NCBI GenBank assembly: GCA_021739625.1
Contig: JAIPBJ010000030.1
Span: forward strand, 1-34,168
Reading direction: 5' to 3'
Length of the DNA stretch: 34,168 nucleotides
Origin: Flavobacteriales bacterium
GTDB taxonomy: Bacteria > Bacteroidota > Bacteroidia > UBA10329
Shown here: positions 1-7,849 of the stretch, piece after piece
How positions within the stretch are numbered: position 1 is the stretch's first letter
Layout: every line of letters begins with the position of its first letter
Position numbers and translations under genes: made by a program
The notes under the pieces: model-generated
Seen by the model: the letters and a program-made list of their open reading frames with translations, nothing else
Told to the model about the DNA's origin: nothing
Database searches by the model: none

Positions 1-708
1 GAACACCGTGTTCCTGCGGTCGCGCACCATCTCCGGCCTCCTGCGCGGGTTGTAGAGGGAAGGGTTCTTCACCATGCCCACCAGGACGGCCGCCTGTTCA
101 ATGCGCAGTGAATCTGGCGAAGTGTTGAAATAGACATGGCTTGCCGACTTGATGCCCACTGCCCCATTGATGAAATCGACTGTGTTGAGATACATGGCGA
201 TGATCTCCTCCTTGGTGTATCTGCGCTCCAATCGGATGGAGAGTATCCACTCGGCAGGTTTCTGCACCAGCGCACCGCCTTTGAGCTGACCACGGGTATT
301 GAACAGGTTCTTGGCCAACTGCTGAGTGATGGTGCTGCCACCACCCCTTTTGCCAAGCAATGCCACTGCACGGATGATACTCTTGATGTCGATGCCGCTG
401 TGACTGCGGAAGCGTTCGTCCTCGGTGCTTATGAGCGCATTGATGAGGTGAGGAGAAAGCTGTGCGGCCTTCACATTCGAGCGGTTCTCTGCGAAATAGG
501 CCCCTAGCAGCTTGCCATCTGCCGACATGATCTCGCTGGCCTGATTGCTCTTCGGATTCTCAAGCTCTTCGAGTGATGGAAGTGGGCCGAACAGCCCTGC
601 TCCAATAATTATCAGATAAAACGCGATCAGCAATGGCCCGCCCAACATGGCCAACCAGAACCACACAACGTATCTCCTCTCAATGGGCTGTTTCTTCTTT
701 GCTGTCAT
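1..708 (-). CDS. Class A penicillin-binding protein (PBP1A-type), N-terminal part
   Basis: Peptidoglycan glycosyltransferase (GT51 family), normally fused to a transpeptidase; it polymerises lipid II at the outer face of the inner membrane. The first 236 codons are inside the window and the rest lies beyond base 1. A cytoplasmic basic N-terminus is followed by one membrane anchor at about residues 14-40. The GT51 signatures are STEDERF near residues 94-100 (Glu96 is the expected catalytic residue) and GGSTITQQLAKNLF near 123-136. The ATG at 708 was chosen because an ATG slightly upstream runs into a stop after two codons. It is the last gene of the ricT-gldH-PBP series, a neighbourhood I remember as common in flavobacteria. 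The transpeptidase domain cannot be checked here, so a monofunctional transglycosylase is a minor alternative. Confidence 0.93.
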   Translation of the reverse strand, partial: MTAKKKQPIERRYVVWFWLAMLGGPLLIAFYLIIIGAGLFGPLPSLEELENPKSNQASEIMSADGKLLGAYFAENRSNVKAAQLSPHLINALISTEDERFRSHSGIDIKSIIRAVALLGKRGGGSTITQQLAKNLFNTRGQLKGGALVQKPAEWILSIRLERRYTKEEIIAMYLNTVDFINGAVGIKSASHVYFNTSPDSLRIEQAAVLVGMVKNPSLYNPRRRPEMVRDRRNTVF

Positions 709-836
709 CCGTCAATTCATCAACGAAACACTGATCCTTTATGCGAATTGCCACGAAACTACAAAAGTCAGGATTGAGGCAGTGCCATACTCCAAAAGTC
801 CGACCCCTGATCATTAGACCCTTTACTCTCCACTGC

Positions 837-1373
837 CTATCCTCGCTTACCACCATTCGGAACAATGCTGATACCCACGTCATACACGTGTTCCAGATGT
901 TCCATCCTCATGCCCTGCTCAAGGTCAAAACGGTAGGTGCCCACATGCGGGAATCTCACGTTGGGTTTGAAAAGGATGCGATTGTCGCGCATATCGCCCA
1001 GACCGGTGCCCAACCATCGGCCCGTGCGGTCGGCAAGAATGCATTCGACCGTGTCACGCAATGCCCTGCCATCTGGAAATTCGGTTCCGATGAAAAGGTA
1101 CATGTTGCTGAATTCATAATCGGCCCCGATGCGGATGTTGAGATAGAAATCGAATGTCTGCAGGGTATCGGTCACCGTTACTTCATGCACACACTTTTCA
1201 GTTGATGCCCAGACATGGTCTGGCATGGCATCCATGCGCTCGTAGAATGGTTTCTGCGTGCATGCTGAAAAGAGCATGGCAATGGAGAACAGCAAATAGG
1301 AAATCGGACGGAATAGGCTGTTTGTTCCCTCATGGGGAATGGTGATGTTTATGGTGCCGAACAGCTGGGTCAT
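837..1373 (-). CDS. gldH: Gliding motility lipoprotein GldH
   Basis: GldH is an outer-membrane-associated lipoprotein required for gliding and linked to T9SS function in Bacteroidota. The protein is about 178 residues, the usual family size. A hydrophobic segment ends in the lipobox LFSAC, with the lipidated cysteine at residue 38. The mature part shows family-like features: a conserved Tyr/Asn/Leu strand region, a DTVECILAD stretch, GRWLGTGLGD and a C-terminal DVGI strand. The ATG at 1373 is preferred; a GTG two codons upstream at 1379 overlaps the ricT stop codon, so either way the two genes are translationally coupled. The N-region before the hydrophobic core is longer than usual. The three T9SS cargo proteins elsewhere in the window fit a functional gliding/secretion apparatus. 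Confidence 0.9.
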   Translation of the reverse strand: MTQLFGTINITIPHEGTNSLFRPISYLLFSIAMLFSACTQKPFYERMDAMPDHVWASTEKCVHEVTVTDTLQTFDFYLNIRIGADYEFSNMYLFIGTEFPDGRALRDTVECILADRTGRWLGTGLGDMRDNRILFKPNVRFPHVGTYRFDLEQGMRMEHLEHVYDVGISIVPNGGKRG

Positions 1374-1375
1374 GT

Positions 1376-2710
1376 TCACGCCTGTGGTGCAGGGCCTCCT
1401 CCTCCCCTGTTTCTGTTCCTGTTGCGATTGCGGTTGCGATTTCCACCGCCTTCATTCTGTGACCCAGAAGCTCTGGGAGGCGCTGCTGATGCTGATGAAG
1501 CGGGCGCGTTCGGGGCGGCAGTCAAAGGCTGTGGCGGACGATTCCCATCGCGGCCGCCTCCACCGCTACCGCCTTTCTTCTTGCGTTTCTTATTGCTGCT
1601 GCCTCCACCTCCCTTGGGCCGGTCGAAACGGGTAAGGTCATCCTGACCCACCACGTTCTCATAATCCACCTTTTTCACTATAGGAACGTCAGCAAAATCC
1701 AAGAGATCGTTCGGTTTCTCTCCGCTCTTGTTCATCGTGAGAATTTCCTTTACCCGCTCGATTGGAACAGCAACGAAATTGGAGTAGTCCTCTTTATAGG
1801 CAAAGAACATGATGCCTTTGAAGATGTCGATCTTCTGAGGGAAGGCCGCCCCTTTGCGGGTCTCCAACTTGATCTTCTGACTTGGAAAATCGTTGAGGGC
1901 GTCCATGTAACTGTCCAGCTCATAGTTGAGACAGCACTTGAGTTTGCCGCATTGCCCGGCCAGTTTTTCAGGATTCAACGAAAGCTGCTGATAACGGGCA
2001 GCACCGGTCGTCACCGTTCTGAAATCGGTGAGCCACGTACTGCAGCAGAGTTCACGTCCACAGGTACCTATGCCACCGAGGCGCGCAGCCTCCTGGCGTG
2101 CTCCTATCTGTCGCATTTCAACCCTCACTTTGAACGCCTCGGCATATCTCCGCACCAGATCCCTGAAATCGACCCTGTCGTCCGAGGTGTAGTAGAATAC
2201 TGCCTGTTTGTGATCGGCCCTGTACTCCACATCGCTCACCTTCATGTTCATGCCCAGTTCGCGGGCAATGACACGCGCACGTTTGCGGGTGGGCTCTTCC
2301 AGATCCACGCATTCCTGCCACAGGTCGATGTCGGCCTGTGTTGCTCTGCGCACGATGTTGCGGATATCACCCATGCTCGGTTCCACGCCATATCTGCGCA
2401 TCTGCAACAGCACAAGGTCGCCAGTGAGCGAAACTGTTCCGAGGTCATGGCCCGGGGCAGTGTCCACCACAACCGGTTCGCCCACCTTCAGGGCCATGTC
2501 CTTCTGCTGGCGATAGAACTGCTTGCGCGTATTCTTGAACCTCACCTCTACAAATTCGGAGAAGGTATAGCCTACCGTCTCCTCCATGTTGGCGAGATAA
2601 TTGAATACGCTCAGTTTATCACACCCGCCACTGGTACAGGTGCCGTGGCTCTTGCACCCCCTTGGCAGGCCACTGTCCGTCATTCCATTACTGCATCCTG
2701 CACATCCCAT
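1376..2710 (-). CDS. ricT: PSP1-domain protein, RicT-like
   Basis: RicT (YaaT) family protein carrying the PSP1 domain. In Bacillus it forms the Fe-S-containing Y-complex that affects RNase Y-dependent mRNA processing; the Bacteroidota role is less clear. The 444 residues start with a cysteine-rich segment (Cys3, 6, 19, 25, 30), followed by the PSP1 core at about 45-275. The core has the conserved cysteine groups CGRELCC (217-223) and CGKLKCCLNYE (254-264). The last roughly 75 residues are low complexity, rich in Gly, Lys, Pro and Arg-Asn dipeptides, and look like a disordered, possibly RNA-binding tail. The ATG at 2710 lies about 35 nt downstream of a consensus -7 element. The stop overlaps the gldH start region. 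Confidence 0.88.
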   Translation of the reverse strand: MGCAGCSNGMTDSGLPRGCKSHGTCTSGGCDKLSVFNYLANMEETVGYTFSEFVEVRFKNTRKQFYRQQKDMALKVGEPVVVDTAPGHDLGTVSLTGDLVLLQMRRYGVEPSMGDIRNIVRRATQADIDLWQECVDLEEPTRKRARVIARELGMNMKVSDVEYRADHKQAVFYYTSDDRVDFRDLVRRYAEAFKVRVEMRQIGARQEAARLGGIGTCGRELCCSTWLTDFRTVTTGAARYQQLSLNPEKLAGQCGKLKCCLNYELDSYMDALNDFPSQKIKLETRKGAAFPQKIDIFKGIMFFAYKEDYSNFVAVPIERVKEILTMNKSGEKPNDLLDFADVPIVKKVDYENVVGQDDLTRFDRPKGGGGSSNKKRKKKGGSGGGGRDGNRPPQPLTAAPNAPASSASAAPPRASGSQNEGGGNRNRNRNRNRNRGGGGPAPQA

Positions 2711-2745
2711 CTTACTTTCTTCTCTCTGATTTTTTCAGCAGATGG

Positions 2746-2753
2746 CAAATGTA
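2746..2753 (-). promoter_or_regulatory. -7 promoter element of ricT
   Basis: TACATTTG reads on the minus strand and matches the Bacteroidota -7 consensus TAnnTTTG exactly; it is followed by CC. The ricT ATG is 35 nt downstream, leaving a short leader that contains a purine-rich AGAGAAGAAAG. No convincing TTTG -33 box was seen. Confidence 0.6.
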
Positions 2754-2819
2754 CGTTAGGCCACCCGCGCGATGAAGCCACAACCGAACTTTATAGCTCC
2801 TACCGTGAACGTCCTGCAT

Positions 2820-4460
2820 CTATTCCGTCACTTCCTTCCGAACCATTCTCAGATCAAGCAGGTTCATGGCATCGGCCGGCAGGCCAGATATTCCGGGACG
2901 TGTGAAGCGGAGCACCCTATCATAGAAAAGTACCACCACAGGGGCCTCGTCCATCAAAAGACTGTCCATTTTTGAATGGATGTCGGAACGCAAATTGTCA
3001 TCGGTCTCATTGAGCGCAGTTTCATAGAGCCTGTCATACTCACTGTTGCTAAAAAGCGTGTAGTTCGGGCCTTGCGGGGTGTGATTGGGGGTGATGAAGA
3101 GCGAGAGGAAGTTCTCAGCATCGGCATAGTCGGCAATCCAAGACTTTCGGAAAAACGGAATCTGCGAATTGGAGACCAATGCCCCGTGCGTGGCCCCGGG
3201 ATTGACCTCGATGCGCAATTTCATCCCTATTTCGCTGAGCTGATGCTGCATGAATTCGCACAGGTCCACATATTGCGAAGTGGTGTGAAGTACAATCTCA
3301 GGGAGGCCACTCCCATTGGGAAATCCCGCTTCTACGAGCAGCACACGGGCACGCACGGGGTCATAACTGTATCCAACAGTTCGTTGTGTCCCCATGCCGG
3401 GCAGTCCATCCGGAAGAAAGCCATGCTCACCTGGCGTACCGATGTTGTTGCGGATGTATCTCATCATTCGCCTGCGGTCAAATCCATAATTGATCGCCTG
3501 TCTGACCGCCTTCAAGCGCAGTGGGCTGTTCTTCATCACCGGCAATGATGTATCCATCAGAAAACCGAGATATTCCGTGTTGAGGAAAGGCATGGTCTGC
3601 ATCACCACCTTGTCTTTCATATCAGGTCTCAACGTGCCGTTGGGAGTCAGTATGGCGTCCTTGAAACTACCGTCCTCCAGCCCGCTCAGCAGATCCAGTT
3701 TCCCTTGCAGAAACTCCAAGAATACTGATTGGGCATCGGTGATGAAGGTGATTCCCACCGCATCGAGATATGGGAGTTGCACACCCTTTTCGTCCTTCTC
3801 GAAATAGTGTGGATTGCGATGCAGCACCAACTTCACGTTCTCGTGCCATTCGCTGAAACGGAAAGGCCCGGTACCGATGGGACTCCTACCAAAGTCGGGT
3901 CCCAGTGCAGTGACAACCTCGTGCGGCACCACCGCACAATAGGGCATCGACAGCATGGACAGGAAGGGCGGGAAGGGCTTCTTCAGATAGATGAACAGCA
4001 CGGAATCGCCATCAGCACGGAAACCGCCCTCGCGGTAGGTGTCCACATTGCGCAACACCCACCTGCCGGGCGAGAGGGTCTTCTCATCGAGAATGCGGTT
4101 GAAGGCATACACGAAATCACCGGCCACCACTGCCCTGCCCTGCCCGTTCTCAAATAGATGATGATCATGGAAATAAGCATCATCTCTCAAGGAAAAGCGG
4201 TAAACGGTGCCTCCATCCAGCACCTGCCAGCTTTTGGCGATGGAAGGCGCTGGCCTCATCTCGGCATCCAATCGCACCAGTCCGTTGAAAATCTGGGACA
4301 CGGCCCAGATATTGCCCATGGTGCGGGCCTGCGCAGGGTCGAGCGAGGTGATGCCCTTGCTCTCGTTGTATCGGAACACCGTGCGCGAATCCTCTGCCCT
4401 GTCTCCTCCCGAACAGGCTGCAAGTGCGACTGCGATCAAAAGGATATAGCAACGCCCCAT
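2820..4460 (-). CDS. ABC transporter substrate-binding lipoprotein (SBP family 5)
   Basis: Periplasmic solute-binding lipoprotein of the DppA/OppA type (SBP_bac_5), which captures peptides or other oligomeric solutes for an ABC importer. The 546-residue product starts MGRCYILLIAVALAAC, a lipoprotein signal with lipidated Cys16. The mature part shows the family's start (SLDPAQA), an internal PIGTGPFRF-like motif, the GFLPDG region, and a C-terminal half with NYTLFSN and DEAPVVVLFY segments. The ATG at 4460 was chosen over upstream in-frame codons that overlap the preceding acyltransferase gene. It sits 5 nt after a perfect TACATTTG promoter element, suggesting a leaderless message. No permease or ATPase genes are adjacent, so the transporter partner is encoded elsewhere and the substrate is unknown. 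Confidence 0.9.
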   Translation of the reverse strand: MGRCYILLIAVALAACSGGDRAEDSRTVFRYNESKGITSLDPAQARTMGNIWAVSQIFNGLVRLDAEMRPAPSIAKSWQVLDGGTVYRFSLRDDAYFHDHHLFENGQGRAVVAGDFVYAFNRILDEKTLSPGRWVLRNVDTYREGGFRADGDSVLFIYLKKPFPPFLSMLSMPYCAVVPHEVVTALGPDFGRSPIGTGPFRFSEWHENVKLVLHRNPHYFEKDEKGVQLPYLDAVGITFITDAQSVFLEFLQGKLDLLSGLEDGSFKDAILTPNGTLRPDMKDKVVMQTMPFLNTEYLGFLMDTSLPVMKNSPLRLKAVRQAINYGFDRRRMMRYIRNNIGTPGEHGFLPDGLPGMGTQRTVGYSYDPVRARVLLVEAGFPNGSGLPEIVLHTTSQYVDLCEFMQHQLSEIGMKLRIEVNPGATHGALVSNSQIPFFRKSWIADYADAENFLSLFITPNHTPQGPNYTLFSNSEYDRLYETALNETDDNLRSDIHSKMDSLLMDEAPVVVLFYDRVLRFTRPGISGLPADAMNLLDLRMVRKEVTE

Positions 4461-4465
4461 GCTGG

Positions 4466-4473
4466 CAAATGTA
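4466..4473 (-). promoter_or_regulatory. -7 promoter element of the substrate-binding protein gene
   Basis: TACATTTG on the minus strand, an exact TAnnTTTG match followed by CC. The ATG at 4460 begins 5 nt after it, so transcription probably starts at or next to the start codon. This makes the gene a separate transcription unit from the upstream acyltransferase. Confidence 0.6.
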
Positions 4474-4521
4474 GTGGACGGGGCTTTGGGCGATGCGCAC
4501 CAAATGACACCTGTGCAAGGG

Positions 4522-5385
4522 CTACTTCCAGAAATCATAGAAGTTGAACCACTGCTCGGGATGCGCCTTCACTTTCTTTTCCACCTCGGTGACGAAGGCG
4601 GCAAGGAGCACTTCTGGCCTCTGTTTGCCCACAATGGGCGCTGTGGCCGAAAAGGAATAGCCGTTCCTACCATGCCGCATACCGAATACAAAGCATTTGG
4701 GCACATCGAACTTGGACGCAATGCCGAAAGGCCCGAAAGGGAACTGTGCCTCGTGACCCAAGAACGGGTGTTTGAGGGTTCTCATTCCCTCCAGATACCG
4801 ATCGCCCAGAATGCAGACGATCTCTTTGTTGAGGATGGCCGCAGAGATGGCATAGATGTGAGACATGTCGTCCTTGATGGGAATGACGTTGAACCTCCGT
4901 CCTCCAGTGGTCTGCTCGACTGTGCGTTTGATCTGCTCATGCTCGGCCTCTAACATCACCACGTTGATTGTGCCTCCATAGTTCACCATCAGATGGCCAG
5001 CCACTTCCCAATTGCCCAAATGAGCGCTGATGAGGATGCCACCGGTACCATCCTTGGCCATATTGATGATGTGTTCCTGACCGGAGGAATAGAGGTCGAA
5101 CCGGTCAACCATGCCGCTGGCCATCGCCACCTTGTCCAAAAGCATCTGACCGATGGCGTAGTAGCTACGGTAGATGCCCAGAATGCTCTGCAACTTGTTT
5201 CTATGAAGTCCCTTGCGATAGAACACATAGAGCGCCCTACTGGTCTTCCAAGAGAAAAGGAAATAATAGGCCACCACGAAATGCAGGAACCCGTATGTGA
5301 ATCCCAGTCCCAAATGACGCATGAACTGGATGAAGAACCAATAGCCCAGCGGGGTGCCACGGCTTTTACCGCTCCAGGTTGACAT
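4522..5385 (-). CDS. LpxL/HtrB-type acyltransferase of the pigment operon
   Basis: Membrane-associated acyltransferase of the lipid A late-acyltransferase superfamily, which moves an acyl group from ACP to a lipid acceptor. The product has 287 residues. A hydrophobic N-terminal region (about 14-48) is followed by HLGNWE at 122-127, the HX4E/D catalytic signature (His122, Glu127), and a later GDRYLEG segment. Its position at the end of an operon with a dedicated ACP and ketosynthase points to attaching the polyene or another acyl chain rather than to general lipid A synthesis. LpxL-like acyltransferases are regular members of aryl-polyene and flexirubin clusters. True lipid A secondary acylation remains an alternative. 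The next gene downstream has its own promoter. Confidence 0.82.
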   Translation of the reverse strand: MSTWSGKSRGTPLGYWFFIQFMRHLGLGFTYGFLHFVVAYYFLFSWKTSRALYVFYRKGLHRNKLQSILGIYRSYYAIGQMLLDKVAMASGMVDRFDLYSSGQEHIINMAKDGTGGILISAHLGNWEVAGHLMVNYGGTINVVMLEAEHEQIKRTVEQTTGGRRFNVIPIKDDMSHIYAISAAILNKEIVCILGDRYLEGMRTLKHPFLGHEAQFPFGPFGIASKFDVPKCFVFGMRHGRNGYSFSATAPIVGKQRPEVLLAAFVTEVEKKVKAHPEQWFNFYDFWK

Positions 5386-5508
5386 TGATGGAGGTATAAG
5401 GGTATTTGGCGTTAGGTCTTGATGGAAAGGGTATGACTTCGGCTCACATGAGGGGACAAAAAAGCCAACTGTTGACGGATGTCGATCATCATCCGATCAA
5501 CAAAGCAT

Positions 5509-5751
5509 CTAATTGACCCGCTCGGTCACGAAATCATAGAACTGCTTGAAGGTCTGCACTTCTTTGAAGTCTTCCCCGGTCATTTTGAAACCGAAGTTCT
5601 CCTCGATGAGCACGACCAGATCCACATAGTCGAGGCTGTCAAGGTCGAGCGCCTTGTGCATATTGGCCTCTGGAAGCAGAACTGCACTGTCCGCCTCAAA
5701 TTCCTCAATGAGGAAACCGTTGATGATCGATATGACCTCCTCTCTGCTCAT
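5509..5751 (-). CDS. Acyl carrier protein
   Basis: Small acidic acyl carrier protein of 80 residues that carries the growing chain on a phosphopantetheine arm. The attachment motif is LDLDSLDYVDLV, with Ser39 as the modified residue. The helical four-bundle pattern and size are typical. It differs from a housekeeping AcpP in its motif surroundings (DSLDYV rather than DSLDTVE), as is usual for specialised ACPs. It lies between the ketosynthase and acyltransferase genes, which suggests a dedicated carrier for the aryl-polyene type pathway. The 128-nt gap upstream holds two copies of a 36-nt direct repeat. Confidence 0.93.
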   Translation of the reverse strand: MSREEVISIINGFLIEEFEADSAVLLPEANMHKALDLDSLDYVDLVVLIEENFGFKMTGEDFKEVQTFKQFYDFVTERVN

Positions 5752-5759
5752 TCTACGGA

Positions 5760-5839
5760 TTGCGAGTTACGAACCGGCACGAATATGCGAATGTGCTGTT
5801 CGGTTGCGAATTACGAATTTGTACAAATATGCGAATGTC
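5760..5839. repeat. Two 36-nt direct repeats upstream of the ACP gene
   Basis: Copies at 5760-5795 and 5804-5839 align without gaps (TTGCGAnTTACGA at the left end, AATATGCGAATGT at the right), 44 nt apart. The right-hand copy contains the palindrome ATTTGTACAAAT. They fill the gap between the ketosynthase and ACP genes and may be a regulatory site or a dispersed repeat that has duplicated. A weak -7-like CATATTTG reads toward the ACP gene. Confidence 0.7.
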
Positions 5840-5879
5840 CCTCAATTCAACGTTCTCTTTTTGCTGAGACCCAGATTCG

Positions 5880-7103
5880 CTATCCAAATTTCTTCAAAAC
5901 CAAAGTGGAGTTGGTGCCTCCGAAACCGAACGAATTGGACACCACAATATTCAGATCTTTCTGCACCGTCTCAGTGGCGATGCGAATCTTGGCAGTGTCC
6001 TCGTCTGCGGTCGCGAAATTAACATTCGGTGCGATAAATCCATGTTGCATCATCAACAGTGAATAGACCACTTCGCTCGCCCCGGCCATCCAGCATTCAT
6101 GACCTGTCATCCCCTTGGTGCTGCTCACCAGCGGGCCGTTGTCACCGAATACCTGATGGATGGCCAGTGCCTCGAAACGGTCGCCAACAGGCGTTGATGT
6201 GGCGTGGGCGTTGATGTAATCCACCTCATCGGGCGACACTTTGCCCATTTCCAGCGCCATCTTCAGTGCCCGCACCTGGCCCTCCACATTCGGATTGCTG
6301 ATGTGCTCGCCATTGCTGCTGAAACCGTAGCCGACCACCTCCGCAAGGATGTTCGCGCCACGGGCCTGCGCGCTTTCCAGACTTTCAAGGATGACGGTCG
6401 CTGCACCACCGCTGGGCACGAGGCCATCACGCGATGCATCGAACGGACGGCTGGCCTTGGTGGGTTCATCCTCATGGGTGCTGAAAGTTCCGATACCGTC
6501 AAAACTGCCAAAGGCGTACGGATTCACCTCCTGCGCCCCACCGCAGATGATGCGCTGCTGGAGGCCCATTTTTATCAGCAGAAAACCCATGCCGATGCTG
6601 TGCGAACCACTCGCACAGGCCGCACTGATGGTGAAATTGACCCCCTTGAGCCTGAAAATAGTGCTCAGGTTCATCGTCACCGTGCAGTTCATGCTCTGGA
6701 AGATGTTGCCCGAGCCGATGAGCGTGGTGTCCTTCTTCTCGCGCAGCAGATCGACCCCTTCGATGACCGCGCCTGTGGTGCTATCATTTCCGAACAGAAT
6801 GCCTACCTCATTGGCATCAATGAAATCCTGTGAAATTCCTGCATGTTCCAACGCTTGCTTGGTGCTGGCGAAGGCGTAGAGCGCTTCTTCGGGCATGTTC
6901 TTGCGGTCCTTGCGGCCAAGGTCGGCCTTGAGGTCGGGCATGGGCACATTGCCTTTGAGGGCCGAGCGGAAGCCCATTTCCTTGCGCACGGGGTCGAAGA
7001 TGATTCCCGAACGGCCTATGAACAGCGACTCGCGCACCTCATCGAGCGTGGTGCCGAGGCAACTGTGGATGCCCATTCCCGTGATGACGACCCTGTTGTC
7101 CAT
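5880..7103 (-). CDS. Beta-ketoacyl-ACP synthase (FabF-like ketosynthase)
   Basis: Condensing enzyme of about 407 residues that extends an acyl-ACP with malonyl-ACP. The thiolase-fold triad is complete: Cys163 in AACASGSH, His300 in NAHATSTP, and His335 in KGMTGHECW, preceded by Lys330. The sequence reads ECWMAGASE after the last histidine, where housekeeping FabF usually has a GAAG-type motif, which hints at a specialised KS. The ATG at 7103 shares its A with the fabG stop codon (TGATG), a strong sign of coupling; a TTG two codons upstream is less likely. Context places it in the aryl-polyene/flexirubin-type operon. A second KS or chain-length-factor partner is not in the window. Confidence 0.92.
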   Translation of the reverse strand: MDNRVVITGMGIHSCLGTTLDEVRESLFIGRSGIIFDPVRKEMGFRSALKGNVPMPDLKADLGRKDRKNMPEEALYAFASTKQALEHAGISQDFIDANEVGILFGNDSTTGAVIEGVDLLREKKDTTLIGSGNIFQSMNCTVTMNLSTIFRLKGVNFTISAACASGSHSIGMGFLLIKMGLQQRIICGGAQEVNPYAFGSFDGIGTFSTHEDEPTKASRPFDASRDGLVPSGGAATVILESLESAQARGANILAEVVGYGFSSNGEHISNPNVEGQVRALKMALEMGKVSPDEVDYINAHATSTPVGDRFEALAIHQVFGDNGPLVSSTKGMTGHECWMAGASEVVYSLLMMQHGFIAPNVNFATADEDTAKIRIATETVQKDLNIVVSNSFGFGGTNSTLVLKKFG

Positions 7104-7846
7104 CAGCAATGCAGTCCTCCGTTGATGTTGATGACGTTGCCAGTGATATATGCCGCCCCGTCCGAGACGAGGAACGACACCGCAGCGGCCACCTCCTCGG
7201 GCTTGCCGAAGCGCCCCATCGGAATCATCCGTGCCATTTCCTTCTCGTCAAAATCCTTGGTCATGTCGGTGGCAATGAAACCTGGGGCCACCGCGTTCAC
7301 CGTCACGTTGCGCTTCGCGATCTCCTTCGCCAGAGCCTTGGTGGCACCGATGATAGCGGCCTTGGCGGCCGAGTAGTTAACCTGCCCCGCATTGCCCATC
7401 ACGCCAGAGACGCTCACCACATTGACAATGCGGCCGTGACGGTTGCGCACCATAGGCTGCACCAGCTTGCGGGTGATGTTGTAGAATCCTTGCAGCGACA
7501 CGTTGAGCACCGCGTTCCAATCCTCATCGCTCATGGCCATGAAAAGGCCGTCACGGGTGATGCCCGCGTTGTTGACGATGACCTCGATGATGCGGTCGGG
7601 GTTGGCGGTCTGCCACGCATCGAGGGCGGCATTCACGGCCTCCTTGTCGGCCACATCGAAACGGATGACCTCGGCACTGCCGCCATTTTCCTTTATGATG
7701 GAAACGACCTCATCGGCCGCTGTCGCACCACTGGTATAGTTCACCAGCACGTGCATGCCGTGCTCCGCTGCCAGCTTGAGGCAGATGGCACGGCCAATGC
7801 CCCGTGAACCTCCTGTGACCAGTGCGACCTTCGATACTTCGCTCAT
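7103..7846 (-). CDS. 3-oxoacyl-ACP reductase (FabG-type SDR)
   Basis: NADPH-dependent ketoreductase of the short-chain dehydrogenase family, 247 residues, reducing the 3-keto group after each condensation. The Rossmann cofactor motif TGGSRGIGRA is at 11-20 and NNAG at 92-95. The catalytic Ser145, Tyr158 and Lys162 are present in VSVSG and YSAAK, and the C-terminus GNVININGGL is typical of FabG. It starts 3 nt after the ammonia-lyase stop and overlaps the ketosynthase start by one base. It therefore belongs to one transcription unit with them and probably serves the pigment pathway rather than general fatty-acid synthesis. Confidence 0.94.
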   Translation of the reverse strand: MSEVSKVALVTGGSRGIGRAICLKLAAEHGMHVLVNYTSGATAADEVVSIIKENGGSAEVIRFDVADKEAVNAALDAWQTANPDRIIEVIVNNAGITRDGLFMAMSDEDWNAVLNVSLQGFYNITRKLVQPMVRNRHGRIVNVVSVSGVMGNAGQVNYSAAKAAIIGATKALAKEIAKRNVTVNAVAPGFIATDMTKDFDEKEMARMIPMGRFGKPEEVAAAVSFLVSDGAAYITGNVININGGLHC

Positions 7847-7849
7847 GAT

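Noticed and set aside
1952-2905. 317-codon plus-strand frame opposite ricT
   Set aside because: Overlaps conserved PSP1 coding sequence and the ricT promoter; no family features.
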